From contig JAVVSD010000008.1 of the NCBI GenBank assembly GCA_036654375.1, positions 1 to 64,000 on the forward strand: a DNA stretch of 64,000 nucleotides, written 5' to 3'. Positions within the stretch are counted from its first letter, which is position 1. Every line of letters begins with the position of its first letter. Shown here piece by piece: positions 41,905 to 52,278 of this stretch. Position numbers and translations under genes: made by a program. The notes under the pieces were generated by a model. That model was given only the letters and a program-made list of their open reading frames with translations. It was not told the DNA's origin and made no database searches. Source of the stretch: RZYX01 sp036654375 (lineage in GTDB: Bacteria; Bacillota; Clostridia; Oscillospirales; Acutalibacteraceae).

Positions 41905-44900
41905 TTAAAGAGTTGCGATGTCTGTTACAGAAATTATATCAGATGGAATGATATGCGTGCTTTCCATAAGCGACTTTGCAGCGTCAAGAGATGTAAGGCA
42001 AGATGTGCCTGCCTCAACAGCAATTCTGCGAAGCTTGAAGCCGTCGCGATTTTCAAGTCGTCCATGGGTTGGGGTGTTGATGATAAGAGAAACTTCCTCT
42101 TTGTGGAGCATATCAAGAATGTTTGGTGACTCGCCTGTGATTTTGTTGACAGGTTTTGCACTAATACCAGCCGCAATCAATGCTCTTTGAGTGCCTGGAG
42201 TTGCATAGATGTCAAACTCTGCGTCCTCAAGATTTTTAAATATCTCACAAATTTCCGGTTTGTCCTTATCACAGACAGTAACGATTATCTTTCCGTCCTT
42301 TGGAAGGGTTACTCCGCCACCGTCAAAAGCTTTAAGTAAAGCTTCATTAAAGTCTTTGGAAATTCCAAGAACTTCACCGGTTGACTTCATTTCTGGACCA
42401 AGGCTTGTGTCTGCTCCAATGATTTTTTCAAATGAAAAAACAGGAAGCTTGATTGCATAATATCCACTGTTTTTATAAAGCCCAGTGCCGTATCCCATGT
42501 CCTTAATTCTTTCACCAAGCATTGCACGAGTGGCAAGTGAGATGGCAGGAATGCCAGTAACCTTGCTGATATAAGGAACAGTTCTGGAAGAGCGTGGGTT
42601 AACTTCGATAATATACACCGTTTCGTTAAGCACAATAAACTGGATATTCATCATGCCAATAACATGAAGAGCAGAGGCAAGTCTGCGTGTGTAGTCAACA
42701 ATAGTATCCTGAACCTTTTGCGAAAGGGTAATGGCGGGATAAACAGAGATTGAGTCGCCGGAGTGAATTCCGGCACGGTCAATATGTTCCATAATGCCAG
42801 GCACGAGAATATCATATCCGTCGCATATTGCGTCAACTTCAACTTCCTGACCCATAATATACTTATCAACAAGCACTGGGTGTTCGTCAAGGTCTGGAAT
42901 TGTGCGTGTAATAATATCCATAAACTCAACTATGTCTTCATCGCTAACTGCAATTTGCATTCCCTGTCCTCCAAGAACATAGCTTGGACGAACAAGCACT
43001 GGATATCCGAGTGAATGTGCGGCAACAAGTGCTTCTTCCTCGGTAAAGATTGTTTGACCTCTTGGTCTGTCAATATGGCAGGCCTCAAGGATTTCGTCAA
43101 ATCTCTCCCTGTCTTCAGCGGCATCAACATGGTCTGCATCTGTTCCAAGGATTGTCACTCCAAGGTCGTGCAAAGCCTTTGTAAGCTTGATTGCTGTCTG
43201 TCCGCCGAACTGAACAATCGCACCGTCTGGTTTTTCAAGCTCAACGATATTTGCAACATATTCAGGGATAAGTGGCTCAAAATACAGCTTGTCAGAAACA
43301 TCAAAATCGGTCGAAACCGTTTCTGGGTTGTTGTTGACAATTATTGTTTCACAGCCTGCGTTACGAAGAGCCCAAACGCTGTGAACAGAGCAATAGTCAA
43401 ATTCGATACCCTGACCAATTCGGATAGGACCAGAGCCAAGGACAAGAACTTTTTTGCGGTTGGACTTTGGGTCAACTTCATTCTCAACACCATAGTCAGA
43501 ATAGTAATATGGAGTTTCAGATGCAAATTCGGCAGCACAGGTGTCAACAACAGAGAAAGAGGCTTTGATAGCCCACCTATCTCTCATGTTTTTAACGGCT
43601 TTTTCAGTGATTCCGATATTTTTTGCAATAACGGTGTCAGTAAAGCCCATTTGCTTTGCCTTAAGCATTGTTTCTTTATTGCATGAACCGCTTGCAAGAG
43701 TTTTTTCCATATCTACTATATTTTTGATGCGGTTAAGGAACCACATATCAATTTTTGTGATTTCATGGATTTCTTCAAGAGAAATGCCATTGAAGATTGA
43801 TGCTGCAACAACATAGATACGGAAGTTGTCAATATTGTGTAAAAGCTCTAAAAGCTTGTCAGTATTCATTTCAACATAGTCGTTTAGGAGCAGGCTTTGG
43901 CGATTTTCCTCAAGCGAGTGAAGAGCTTTATGCAAAGCAGCTTCAAATGAGCGAGAGATAGCCATAACTTCGCCTGTTGCCTTCATCTGTGTGCCAAGAG
44001 TCTTTTTGGCGGTAACAAATTTGTCAAAAGGAAACTTAGGAATTTTAACAACGCAGTAGTCAAGTGCAGGCTCGAAGCTTGCATAGGTTGTGCCTGTAAC
44101 AGCGTTTTTGATTTCATCAAGTCCAAGTCCAAGAGCAATTTTAGCAGCAACTCGTGCGATTGGGTATCCAGTTGCCTTTGAAGCAAGAGCAGATGAGCGT
44201 GAAACTCTTGGGTTAACTTCAATAACTGCATACTGAAATGAGTCGGGGTGCAGAGCAAACTGAACATTGCATCCACCCTGAATACCGAGTGCAGAAATGA
44301 TATTTAAAGCAGATGAACGAAGCATCTGGTAGTCTTTATCTGTAAGTGTTTGCGAAGGAGCAACAACGATAGAATCGCCGGTGTGAACTCCAACAGGGTC
44401 AAGATTTTCCATGTTACAAACAGTTATGCAGTTGCCTTTTGAGTCACGCATAACTTCATATTCAATCTCTTTCCAGCCAGAGATGCACTTTTCTATAAGC
44501 ACCTGATTAACTCTGGAAAGACGAATTCCATTTGCGGAAATTTCACGAAGCTGTGGTTCATCATATGCAATTCCGCCACCTGTTCCACCAAGCGTATATG
44601 CGGGACGAACAATGACGGGATATCCGATTTCTGATGAAAATCCAACAGCGTCCTCAACGGTTTCGACCACTAAAGAGTCAATGCAAGGCTCACCGATACG
44701 CTCCATAGTGTCCTTAAACTCTTGTCTGTCCTCGGCCATTTTGATGGCGCGAGAGTTGATTCCGATAAGGCGAACATCGTTCTTATTAAGAATTCCAAGT
44801 TCTTCAAGCTCCATAGCTATGTTAAGCCCCGTTTGCCCTCCAAGTGTTGGAAGGATAGAGTCGGGCTTTTCTATTTGGATTATTTTTGTAAGGGTGGGTA

Positions 44901-45108
44901 TTGTAAGTGGCTCAATATAAACCTTGTCCGCAATATCTTTGTCGGTCATGATTGTTGCTGGGTTTGAGTTGACAAGAACAACCTCAACACCTTCCTCGCG
45001 AAGAGAACGGCAAGCCTGTGTTCCCGCATAGTCAAACTCTGCGGCCTGACCAATGATGATGGGACCTGAACCGATGACCATAACCTTCTTAATGCTCTTA
45101 TCAATCAT
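41905..45108 (-). CDS. carB: Carbamoyl-phosphate synthase, large subunit
   Basis: Makes carbamoyl phosphate from bicarbonate, ATP and ammonia tunnelled from CarA, for arginine and pyrimidines. The 1067 residues contain two homologous ATP-grasp halves (near 1-400 and 550-930; each opens with a VLGSGP/VIGSGP-type segment), the oligomerisation region between them, and a C-terminal MGS-like allosteric domain (about 930-1067, with TPGTQRALIAAGI). ATG at 45108 follows GAGGGGG; an in-frame TTG upstream overlaps that site. It overlaps the end of carA by 8 bases, so translation is coupled. Confidence 0.97.
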   Translation of the reverse strand: MIDKSIKKVMVIGSGPIIIGQAAEFDYAGTQACRSLREEGVEVVLVNSNPATIMTDKDIADKVYIEPLTIPTLTKIIQIEKPDSILPTLGGQTGLNIAMELEELGILNKNDVRLIGINSRAIKMAEDRQEFKDTMERIGEPCIDSLVVETVEDAVGFSSEIGYPVIVRPAYTLGGTGGGIAYDEPQLREISANGIRLSRVNQVLIEKCISGWKEIEYEVMRDSKGNCITVCNMENLDPVGVHTGDSIVVAPSQTLTDKDYQMLRSSALNIISALGIQGGCNVQFALHPDSFQYAVIEVNPRVSRSSALASKATGYPIARVAAKIALGLGLDEIKNAVTGTTYASFEPALDYCVVKIPKFPFDKFVTAKKTLGTQMKATGEVMAISRSFEAALHKALHSLEENRQSLLLNDYVEMNTDKLLELLHNIDNFRIYVVAASIFNGISLEEIHEITKIDMWFLNRIKNIVDMEKTLASGSCNKETMLKAKQMGFTDTVIAKNIGITEKAVKNMRDRWAIKASFSVVDTCAAEFASETPYYYSDYGVENEVDPKSNRKKVLVLGSGPIRIGQGIEFDYCSVHSVWALRNAGCETIIVNNNPETVSTDFDVSDKLYFEPLIPEYVANIVELEKPDGAIVQFGGQTAIKLTKALHDLGVTILGTDADHVDAAEDRERFDEILEACHIDRPRGQTIFTEEEALVAAHSLGYPVLVRPSYVLGGQGMQIAVSDEDIVEFMDIITRTIPDLDEHPVLVDKYIMGQEVEVDAICDGYDILVPGIMEHIDRAGIHSGDSISVYPAITLSQKVQDTIVDYTRRLASALHVIGMMNIQFIVLNETVYIIEVNPRSSRTVPYISKVTGIPAISLATRAMLGERIKDMGYGTGLYKNSGYYAIKLPVFSFEKIIGADTSLGPEMKSTGEVLGISKDFNEALLKAFDGGGVTLPKDGKIIVTVCDKDKPEICEIFKNLEDAEFDIYATPGTQRALIAAGISAKPVNKITGESPNILDMLHKEEVSLIINTPTHGRLENRDGFKLRRIAVEAGTSCLTSLDAAKSLMESTHIIPSDIISVTDIATL

Positions 45109-46183
45109 CGTAATGCCCCCTCTCAATCATTTTTAAAAACCTGTCAAATAAAAATGATGTGTCGTGTGGCCCTGGCGATGCTTCCGGGTGGAACTGAACA
45201 GTAAAAATAGGCTTGCCTTCATAGACAATTCCTTCAACTGTGCCGTCGTTAACATTTATACAGTTAACCCTTGCACCCTTTGGCAAATCGGTTGGAGAAA
45301 CCATATACCCATGGTTCTGTGAGGAAAGATAGGTCTTGTCCTCATCAATAAACTTAACGGGGTGGTTTGCACCTCTGTGGCCATATTTCATTCGCTCCGT
45401 TTTAGCACCTTGTGACAAAGCCATAAGCTGGTGTCCAAGGCAAATCGCAAATGTAGGAATACCCGACTGAGCAAGTATTTTTATTTCATTTATTATGTCA
45501 ACACAATCCGCAGGATCACCAGGCCCATTGCTGAGCATGATGCCATCTGGCTTACTGTCAATAATCTCATGTGCGGTTGCATGGCAAGGATATTCTGTTA
45601 CAACACAGCCCCTGCTTGCAAGAGATTTTGCAATATTTCTCTTTGTGCCAAAATCCATAAGTGCGATTTTATAGCCACTGTTTCCCTCGCCAACAACATT
45701 TTTGCTATCGATGCTGACGGATTCAACAAGCTCAATCTGCTTAAAACCTCTTATTTTTTCAAAAAGGCGTGGCATATCCGAAATATCTTCGGTAATAATG
45801 CCACGCATCGTTCCGCTCTCACGGAGTCTTTTAACTATTGAACGGGTATCAACACCAACAAGACAAGGAATGTCAAATTCAACAAGTATATCTTCAAGTG
45901 TTGCTTCACAACGGAAATTAGAAGGAGTGTCGCAAAGCTCGTGAACAATAAAAGCACACGGCTGAAGGCGAATAGACTCAAAATCTTCTCGACTGATTCC
46001 ATAATTGCCAATCATAGGGTAAGTCATTACAATACCCTGTCCGGCATACGACGGATCCGTTAATATCTCTAAATAACCAGTCATTGAGGTGTTAAAAACA
46101 ATTTCACAAACTGTTTCTTTGAAAGCACCTCTTGCTGTGCCCTCATAAATTGTGCCGTCTTCAAGAACTAAAAACGCTGACAC
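45101..46183 (-). CDS. carA: Carbamoyl-phosphate synthase, small (glutaminase) subunit
   Basis: Hydrolyses glutamine and passes ammonia to CarB. The 360 residues contain the N-terminal CarA domain (AFLVLEDGTIYEG...NTSMTGYLEILTDPSY) and a class I glutamine amidotransferase domain with the nucleophile Cys238 (AICLGHQLM) and the His/Glu pair in QFHPEAS near 331-333. The frame continues to a TTG at 46222. GTG at 46183 is chosen because GGTGA precedes it and the product then matches the family's start. No PyrR-type attenuator or arginine operator was recognised upstream. Confidence 0.96.
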   Translation of the reverse strand: MSAFLVLEDGTIYEGTARGAFKETVCEIVFNTSMTGYLEILTDPSYAGQGIVMTYPMIGNYGISREDFESIRLQPCAFIVHELCDTPSNFRCEATLEDILVEFDIPCLVGVDTRSIVKRLRESGTMRGIITEDISDMPRLFEKIRGFKQIELVESVSIDSKNVVGEGNSGYKIALMDFGTKRNIAKSLASRGCVVTEYPCHATAHEIIDSKPDGIMLSNGPGDPADCVDIINEIKILAQSGIPTFAICLGHQLMALSQGAKTERMKYGHRGANHPVKFIDEDKTYLSSQNHGYMVSPTDLPKGARVNCINVNDGTVEGIVYEGKPIFTVQFHPEASPGPHDTSFLFDRFLKMIERGHYDD

Positions 46184-46483
46184 TAAAGCTTCACCATGCC
46201 TTTCCCAAAAAAAGTGTATCAAATATTGTTATATTATTAGGTATATAAGATACATAATAATAGTTGTGTATCAGTTGAAATCTCTCTCTACTAAACATAA
46301 AGTTTATCATATCATTTGAACAAATTCAACATAGTTTTTATAGAAATAAAAAGAATAGCAATTGTGACAATTTACTCAGTGCAAAACAAGGCGAGAACTG
46401 TCAAAATAACAAGCACTAAAACAGCGTTAGTCAAATTTAACAGATTATGGGTCAAAAAAAATAATATAGTGCTATTATTACTA
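46184..46483. other. Divergent intergenic region between carA and dapF
   Basis: AT-rich DNA that must carry the carAB promoter on the minus strand, though no convincing hexamer pair was found. A 62-codon frame within it has no ribosome-binding site and a low-complexity product, and is not counted as a gene. Confidence 0.4.
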
Positions 46484-46513
46484 TTGATTTATTACATTTT
46501 GTGATGTTATACT
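46484..46513 (+). promoter_or_regulatory. Promoter of the dapF-guaA operon
   Basis: TTGATT (46484-46489) and TATACT (46508-46513) are separated by 18 bases, with an extended TG motif one base before the -10 box. It lies about 50 bases before the dapF start. Confidence 0.65.
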
Positions 46514-46564
46514 TAATAAGTATTTTTAAAAAATGACGCATTATTTTTGGCTGGAGGAGATAAA

Positions 46565-47404
46565 ATGATTTTCACAAAAATGCAAGGTGCAGGTAACGAT
46601 TATATATATGTTAACTGCTTTAACCAGACTGTGAAAAATATTAACGAAACAGCCAGAAAAATTAGTGACCGTCACTTTGGAATTGGGTCAGATGGGCTTG
46701 TGCTTATCCTTCCCTCATCTGTCGCTGATTATAAAATGGATATGTATAACTCAGACGGTTCACAAGGCAAGATGTGTGGCAACGCAATTCGCTGTGTTGC
46801 AAAGTATGTGTATGACCATAAGATGACGGACAAAAAAGATATTTCCATTGAAACTCTCAGCGGAATTAAATATATTAAAGTTGAAACAAATGGCGATAAA
46901 GTCACAAGGGCAACAGTAAATATGGGTGAGCCAATTCTTAACCCAGCTGAAATTCCAACAACTCTTGATGGTAATATGGTTGTCGAAAAATCAATAACTG
47001 TATCGGGCGTTGCGGTTAATGTAACCTGCGTTTCAATGGGAAATCCCCACTGCGTAACCTTTGTTCCAGATGTTAGTTTGTTAAGGCTTGAAAGCATTGG
47101 GCCGGGCTTTGAAAACCACGAGTGTTTTCCAGACAGAATAAACACAGAGTTTGTCGAGCTTGTAGATAGCAGGACAATAAAGATGCGTGTTTGGGAGCGT
47201 GGAGCGGGTGAAACACTTGCCTGTGGCACTGGTGCCTGTGCAGCGGCTGTTGCCTGCATTCTATGTGGGCATTGCAAAAAGGACGAGGATATAAATGTTA
47301 GATTACTCGGAGGAGAGCTGACAATCCGGTGGGACAGCAAATCAAACGATATATATATGGCAGGTTTTGCAACAACAGTATTTACAGGAGAAATTGACAT
47401 ATAA
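46565..47404 (+). CDS. dapF: Diaminopimelate epimerase
   Basis: Converts LL-diaminopimelate to the meso form used in peptidoglycan and lysine synthesis. The 279 residues are full length, with the two active-site cysteines in MCGNAIRC (Cys71) and ACGTGACAA (Cys220) that act as the acid/base pair. An in-frame TTG lies upstream, but ATG at 46565 follows GGAGGAG. It heads a probable seven-gene operon and is followed 20 bases later by dapL, the preceding step of the pathway. Confidence 0.96.
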   Translation: MIFTKMQGAGNDYIYVNCFNQTVKNINETARKISDRHFGIGSDGLVLILPSSVADYKMDMYNSDGSQGKMCGNAIRCVAKYVYDHKMTDKKDISIETLSGIKYIKVETNGDKVTRATVNMGEPILNPAEIPTTLDGNMVVEKSITVSGVAVNVTCVSMGNPHCVTFVPDVSLLRLESIGPGFENHECFPDRINTEFVELVDSRTIKMRVWERGAGETLACGTGACAAAVACILCGHCKKDEDINVRLLGGELTIRWDSKSNDIYMAGFATTVFTGEIDI

Positions 47405-47424
47405 ATTTGCAAGAGGTGCATCAA

Positions 47425-48636
47425 ATGAAAATTAACGAGAACTTTCTAAAGCTTCAAAGTAGCTACCTTTTTTCAACTATTGGGAAAAAGGTAAAAGAGT
47501 TTAGTGCAAAAAATCCAAACGCAGAGATAATAAGGCTTGGAATCGGAGATGTAACTCGTCCACTTCCAAATGCGGTTATTGGTGCAATGCACAGTGCGGT
47601 TGACGATATGGCTGATGAAAGCACATTTCGTGGATATCCACCAGAGTACGGAATGGATTTTATCGTTTCAAAAATTAAGGAATATGATTTCACCTCAAGA
47701 GGGGTTAACATTGACACTGACGAAATCTTTTTAAGTGACGGAGCAAAGAGTGACACAGGCAATATTGGAGATATTTTCTCGGTTGACAATGTCGTTGCTG
47801 TGTGTGACCCAATTTATCCCGTCTATGTTGACACAAATGTTATGTCAGGCAGAGCAGGTGACATTTTGCCAAGTGGCAGATGGAGTAAATTTGTCTATCT
47901 TAACTGCACAGCAGAAAATGACTTTCTTCCCGAGCTTCCAACAGAAAAGGTAGACCTGATATATTTGTGCTTTCCGAACAATCCAACTGGAATGGCAGCA
48001 AGCAAGGAAGAGCTTAAAAAGTGGGTTGACTATGCAAACAAAAACGGTAGTGTAATTCTTTTTGACGCTGCCTATGAAGCATTTATATCAGAGGATATCC
48101 CGCACAGCATTTTTGAAATAGAGGGTGCAAAAACCTGTGCAATAGAATTCAGAAGCTTTTCAAAAACAGCTGGATTCACTGGAGTTCGTTGTGCATATAC
48201 AATAGTCCCAAAGGAGCTTAAGTGTGGCGATATTTCACTCAACCAGCTTTGGGCAAGAAGGCAGGCAACAAAGTTCAACGGTGTATCATATATCACACAG
48301 CGTGCAGCAGAAGCAGTATATAGCGACGCTGGCCGTGAGCAGGTAAAGCAAACAATAGAATATTATAGAACCAACGCAAAGGTTATCAGCGAAGGCTTGA
48401 AAGAGGCAGGATTCACAGTTTGGGGTGCTGTCAATTCACCATATGTATGGTTCAAAGTTCCTAAGGGAATGACATCATGGGACTTCTTTGACAAGCTTCT
48501 TTACGATATTCAAGTCGTTGGAACACCTGGCTCGGGCTTTGGCCCTGCCGGCGAAGGATTTTTTAGATTAACAGGCTTCGGTAGTGCGAAAAAGACGCTC
48601 GAAGCCGTTGAAAGAATAAAAAACGCAAAATTCTGA
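47425..48636 (+). CDS. dapL: LL-diaminopimelate aminotransferase
   Basis: Converts tetrahydrodipicolinate directly to LL-diaminopimelate using glutamate, bypassing the acylated (DapD/DapC/DapE) steps. The 403 residues are a class I PLP aminotransferase with FPNNPTG near 185 and the PLP lysine in SFSKTAGFTGVR near 238. ATG at 47425 follows AGAGGTG; a TTG further upstream overlaps nothing useful. Together with dapF it indicates that this organism uses the aminotransferase pathway, known from chlamydiae, plants, methanogens and many Clostridia. Confidence 0.95.
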   Translation: MKINENFLKLQSSYLFSTIGKKVKEFSAKNPNAEIIRLGIGDVTRPLPNAVIGAMHSAVDDMADESTFRGYPPEYGMDFIVSKIKEYDFTSRGVNIDTDEIFLSDGAKSDTGNIGDIFSVDNVVAVCDPIYPVYVDTNVMSGRAGDILPSGRWSKFVYLNCTAENDFLPELPTEKVDLIYLCFPNNPTGMAASKEELKKWVDYANKNGSVILFDAAYEAFISEDIPHSIFEIEGAKTCAIEFRSFSKTAGFTGVRCAYTIVPKELKCGDISLNQLWARRQATKFNGVSYITQRAAEAVYSDAGREQVKQTIEYYRTNAKVISEGLKEAGFTVWGAVNSPYVWFKVPKGMTSWDFFDKLLYDIQVVGTPGSGFGPAGEGFFRLTGFGSAKKTLEAVERIKNAKF

Positions 48637-48665
48637 ATCATTGAAAATTTCAGGAGGTAAAAATT

Positions 48666-49373
48666 ATGCAAAAGCTTGAGATGTTGTACGAAGGAAAAGC
48701 AAAAAAGGTTTATCAGACAGAGAATGAAGATGTGTTGATTGTTGATTATAAAGATGACGCAACAGCATTTAATGGTCTTAAAAAGGGTACAATTTATGGT
48801 AAGGGCGTCATAAATAATAAGATGTCAAATTTCATGTGCAAAATGCTTGAAGAGCATGGCATAACAACTCATCTCGTTGAAGAACTCAGCGACAGAGAAA
48901 CAGCAGTAAAAAAAGTTCAGATTGTTCCGCTCGAAGTTATTGTCCGTAACAAAGCAGCTGGTTCAATGGCAAAAAGACTTGGACTTGTTGAGGGACAGGA
49001 ACTTCTTTGCCCAGTTGTTGAGTTTTCATACAAGGATGATGCACTTGGCGACCCAATGATAAACGACTCTCATGCACTTGCGTGTGGGTTTGCAACGAAG
49101 AAAGAAATCGACAAAATCAAGGAAATGGCTATTAAAATCAATGATATTTTAAAAGAATATCTTGCAACAAAGAATGTTGAGCTTATAGATTTCAAGCTTG
49201 AGTTTGGCCGCTTTAAGGGTGACATAATTCTTGCAGACGAAATTTCTCCTGACACTTGTCGCTTCTGGGACATGGATACTCATGAAAAACTTGACAAAGA
49301 CCGTTTTCGCAGGGATATGGGAAGCGTTGAGGAAGCTTATGAGGAAATGGCAAAGAGATTAGGACTTAAATAA
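48666..49373 (+). CDS. purC: Phosphoribosylaminoimidazole-succinocarboxamide synthase
   Basis: Adds aspartate to CAIR to make SAICAR in IMP synthesis. The 235 residues are full length, with the N-terminal YEGKAKKVY nucleotide-binding segment, the VRNKAAGS motif, and the LIDFKLEFGR...ILADEISPDTCRFWD block. ATG follows GGAGGT. It starts 29 bases after dapL with no terminator between, so the diaminopimelate and purine genes probably share a transcript. Confidence 0.97.
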   Translation: MQKLEMLYEGKAKKVYQTENEDVLIVDYKDDATAFNGLKKGTIYGKGVINNKMSNFMCKMLEEHGITTHLVEELSDRETAVKKVQIVPLEVIVRNKAAGSMAKRLGLVEGQELLCPVVEFSYKDDALGDPMINDSHALACGFATKKEIDKIKEMAIKINDILKEYLATKNVELIDFKLEFGRFKGDIILADEISPDTCRFWDMDTHEKLDKDRFRRDMGSVEEAYEEMAKRLGLK

Positions 49374-49406
49374 TATTTATACTACATATTTTTTCGAGGT
49401 GATATT

Positions 49407-50819
49407 GTGCCATATACGGAAATTCCGTTTGATAAACTGCATGAAGAATGCGGCGTCTTTGGAATCTACGGCGATGACCTTATTAAGCCTGCAATGGCAA
49501 CATATCTTGGGCTTTATGCTTTGCAACATAGAGGGCAGGAAAGCTGTGGAATAGCAGTTAACGACATGGGAGTTATATCTATCCATAAGGATATGGGACT
49601 TGTTGGAGAAGTTTTCAACGATGATATTTTGGAATCTCTGGTGGGACAGATAGCAATTGGTCACATTAGATATTCCACAGCTGGTGCAAGTGCAGTGCAA
49701 AATGCGCAACCACTTGTTATAGGTCATAAAAACGGAAGAATTGCGATTGCTCATAACGGTAACCTTACCAATGCGGACGAGGTGCGGGACGAGCTTTCAC
49801 AGAATGGTGCGATGTTTCACACAACAATAGACTCCGAGGTTATTGCTCATGTCATTGCGCAGGAAAGAATTAATGCACCAAGCATTGAAATTGCCGTTCA
49901 GAAGGCAACAAAAAGAATAAAGGGTGCATATTCCCTTGTTGTAATGAGTCCAACAAAGCTTGTCCTTGCAAGGGATCCAAATGGCTTTAGGCCACTTGTT
50001 CTTGGCAAAAGAGGCAACGCGTATGTTGCGGCTTCCGAAACTTGTGCGCTTGACGCTGTCGGTGCAAAATTTATTCGTGATATTGAGCCGGGAGAAATTG
50101 TTGTTATCAATTCACAGGGCATAAAAAGTTTTAAAGAAAATTGTTCTGGCAAGCAAAACATCTGTATTTTTGAATACATTTATTTTGCTCGCTCAGACAG
50201 CATTATAGATGGCATACCAGTTCATAGCTCAAGGCTAAAGGCAGGAGCGCTTCTTGCAAGGCAAAGCCCTGTTGATGCTGACCTTGTAATCGGTGTGCCT
50301 GATTCGGGGCTTGACGCCGCAATTGGTTATGCAAACGAAAGCGGAATACAATATGGCATCGGATTTACCCGCAACAACTATGTTGGAAGAACATTTATAA
50401 AGCCAACACAGAGCGAAAGAACAACAAGCATTGGAATAAAGCTTAATGTTATCAAGCAGACAGTAGCAGGTAAGCGTATAATAATGATTGACGATTCAAT
50501 CGTTAGAGGCTCCACAAGTGCAAACATTGTCAAGGCTCTTAAGAATGCAGGTGCCAAGGAGGTTCATGTTCGCATAAGCTCTCCAACTCTCCACTATCCA
50601 TGCTATTTTGGAACAGACATTCCAACGCGTGAAGAGCTGACATCAAACCACAATTCTGTGGACCAGCTTCGCAAGCTTATCGGTGCAGACTCTTTGAGTT
50701 TTCTTGACAAAAACTCGCTTGGTCAGCTTATTAACACAAAAGAAAAGACATATTGTGATGCCTGCTTTACAGGTGATTACCCAATAGATATAAAGAAAGG
50801 AATGGTCGAAGATGATTAA
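49407..50819 (+). CDS. purF: Amidophosphoribosyltransferase
   Basis: Makes phosphoribosylamine from PRPP and glutamine, the first committed purine step. The 470 residues contain an N-terminal Ntn glutaminase and a C-terminal phosphoribosyltransferase with the PRPP loop IMIDDSIVRGSTS. The catalytic Cys15 (EECGVFG) is preceded by 14 residues, consistent with the self-cleaved propeptide of the Bacillus-type iron-sulfur enzyme. Cys residues near 255, in HYPCYF, and in YCDAC fit the four cluster ligands. The start is GTG after GAGGTGATA. It overlaps purB by 8 bases. Confidence 0.97.
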   Translation: MPYTEIPFDKLHEECGVFGIYGDDLIKPAMATYLGLYALQHRGQESCGIAVNDMGVISIHKDMGLVGEVFNDDILESLVGQIAIGHIRYSTAGASAVQNAQPLVIGHKNGRIAIAHNGNLTNADEVRDELSQNGAMFHTTIDSEVIAHVIAQERINAPSIEIAVQKATKRIKGAYSLVVMSPTKLVLARDPNGFRPLVLGKRGNAYVAASETCALDAVGAKFIRDIEPGEIVVINSQGIKSFKENCSGKQNICIFEYIYFARSDSIIDGIPVHSSRLKAGALLARQSPVDADLVIGVPDSGLDAAIGYANESGIQYGIGFTRNNYVGRTFIKPTQSERTTSIGIKLNVIKQTVAGKRIIMIDDSIVRGSTSANIVKALKNAGAKEVHVRISSPTLHYPCYFGTDIPTREELTSNHNSVDQLRKLIGADSLSFLDKNSLGQLINTKEKTYCDACFTGDYPIDIKKGMVEDD

Positions 50820-52245
50820 GGACATTTATGAAAGTCCGCTTAATTCTCGCTATTCAAGTGCAGAAATGAAATATATCTTCTCACCTGATTTTAAATTTAG
50901 AACATGGAGAAAGCTCTGGATAGCACTTGCAGAAACAGAGCAGGAGCTTGGTCTTAACATTACTGATGAACAAATTGCGGAGCTAAAGGCTCACAAAGAC
51001 GATATAAATTATGAAGTGGCTGCCGAGCGTGAAAAGCTTGTGCGTCACGATGTGATGGCACATGTTTTTGCATATGGCGAGCAGTGTCCAAAAGCAAAGC
51101 CAATTATCCATCTTGGTGCAACATCTTGCTATGTTGGGGATAATACGGATATAATAACCATGACACAGGCACTTGAGCTTGTAAAAAAGAAGATGGTAAA
51201 TCTTCTGGACAGGCTTTCAAAGTTTGCATTAGAATACAAGGACTTGCCTTGCCTTGCATTCACACATTTTCAGCCCGCACAGCCCACAACAGTTGGCAAA
51301 AGAGCAAGCCTATGGCTTCAGGATTTGTTGATGGATTTTGATGCACTTGAGTATCAAATAAGTTGCATGAAGCTTCTTGGCTCAAAGGGTACAACAGGAA
51401 CACAGGCAAGTTTTATGGAACTGTTTGACGGTGATACAGACAAGATAAAACAAATTGACAAAAAGATAGCACAAAAAATGGGATACAAGAATTGCTTTGC
51501 AGTTTCTGGTCAAACATATCCAAGAAAGCTGGATGCACAAGTGCTTGCAACGCTTAGTGGCATCGCACAGTCAGCTTCAAAATTCTCAAACGATTTGCGT
51601 CTTCTTCAGCATCTTAAAGAAGTTGAAGAACCATTTGAAAAGAGTCAGATAGGTTCATCTGCAATGGCGTACAAACGCAATCCAATGAGAAGTGAGAGAA
51701 TAACATCTCTTTCAAGATATGTCATAGCGGATTCACTTAATCCGGCAATGACAGCTTCAACGCAGTGGTTTGAGAGAACGCTTGATGACTCCGCAAACAA
51801 GAGAATAAGCGTTGCAGAGGCTTTTCTTGCAATCGATGCAATTCTTGAGCTTTATATAAATGTTGTCACAGGGCTTGTTGTTTATCCAAAAATCATCGAG
51901 AAACATTTAATGGCAGAGCTTCCGTTCATGGCAACAGAAAACATAATGATGACAGCGGTTAAAAAGGGTGGAGATAGGCAAGAACTTCACGAAAAAATCC
52001 GTGTCCATTCAATGGATGCAGGCAGAGTTGTTAAAGAGCAGGGTGGAGCAAACGACTTGCTTGAAAGAATTGCCTCGGATGACTCCTTTGGTATGACACT
52101 TGCCGAATTGCTGTCAGTAATGCAACCATCAAACTTCGTTGGCAGAGCGCCACAGCAGACACAGGAGTTTGTTGAGGAGCAGATTAATCCGATATTAGAA
52201 AAGTACAATAGTCTAATTGGAATAGATATAGAAATAAAGGTCTAA
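50812..52245 (+). CDS. purB: Adenylosuccinate lyase
   Basis: Cleaves SAICAR to AICAR and adenylosuccinate to AMP, so it acts in both the IMP pathway and the AMP branch. The 477 residues belong to the fumarase/aspartase superfamily, with the signature SSAMAYKRNPMRSE near 280-293 and HLGATSCYVGDN near 99. It overlaps the purF end by 8 bases, implying coupled translation, and its ribosome-binding site lies inside purF. Confidence 0.97.
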   Translation: MIKDIYESPLNSRYSSAEMKYIFSPDFKFRTWRKLWIALAETEQELGLNITDEQIAELKAHKDDINYEVAAEREKLVRHDVMAHVFAYGEQCPKAKPIIHLGATSCYVGDNTDIITMTQALELVKKKMVNLLDRLSKFALEYKDLPCLAFTHFQPAQPTTVGKRASLWLQDLLMDFDALEYQISCMKLLGSKGTTGTQASFMELFDGDTDKIKQIDKKIAQKMGYKNCFAVSGQTYPRKLDAQVLATLSGIAQSASKFSNDLRLLQHLKEVEEPFEKSQIGSSAMAYKRNPMRSERITSLSRYVIADSLNPAMTASTQWFERTLDDSANKRISVAEAFLAIDAILELYINVVTGLVVYPKIIEKHLMAELPFMATENIMMTAVKKGGDRQELHEKIRVHSMDAGRVVKEQGGANDLLERIASDDSFGMTLAELLSVMQPSNFVGRAPQQTQEFVEEQINPILEKYNSLIGIDIEIKV

Positions 52246-52278
52246 CAGGATTTGCAAAAATTTTCGGAGGTGCTTTAG

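Noticed and set aside
46316..46504. 62-codon open frame between carA and dapF
   Set aside because: No ribosome-binding site, low-complexity Lys/Ile/Leu-rich product, and the dapF promoter lies across its end.
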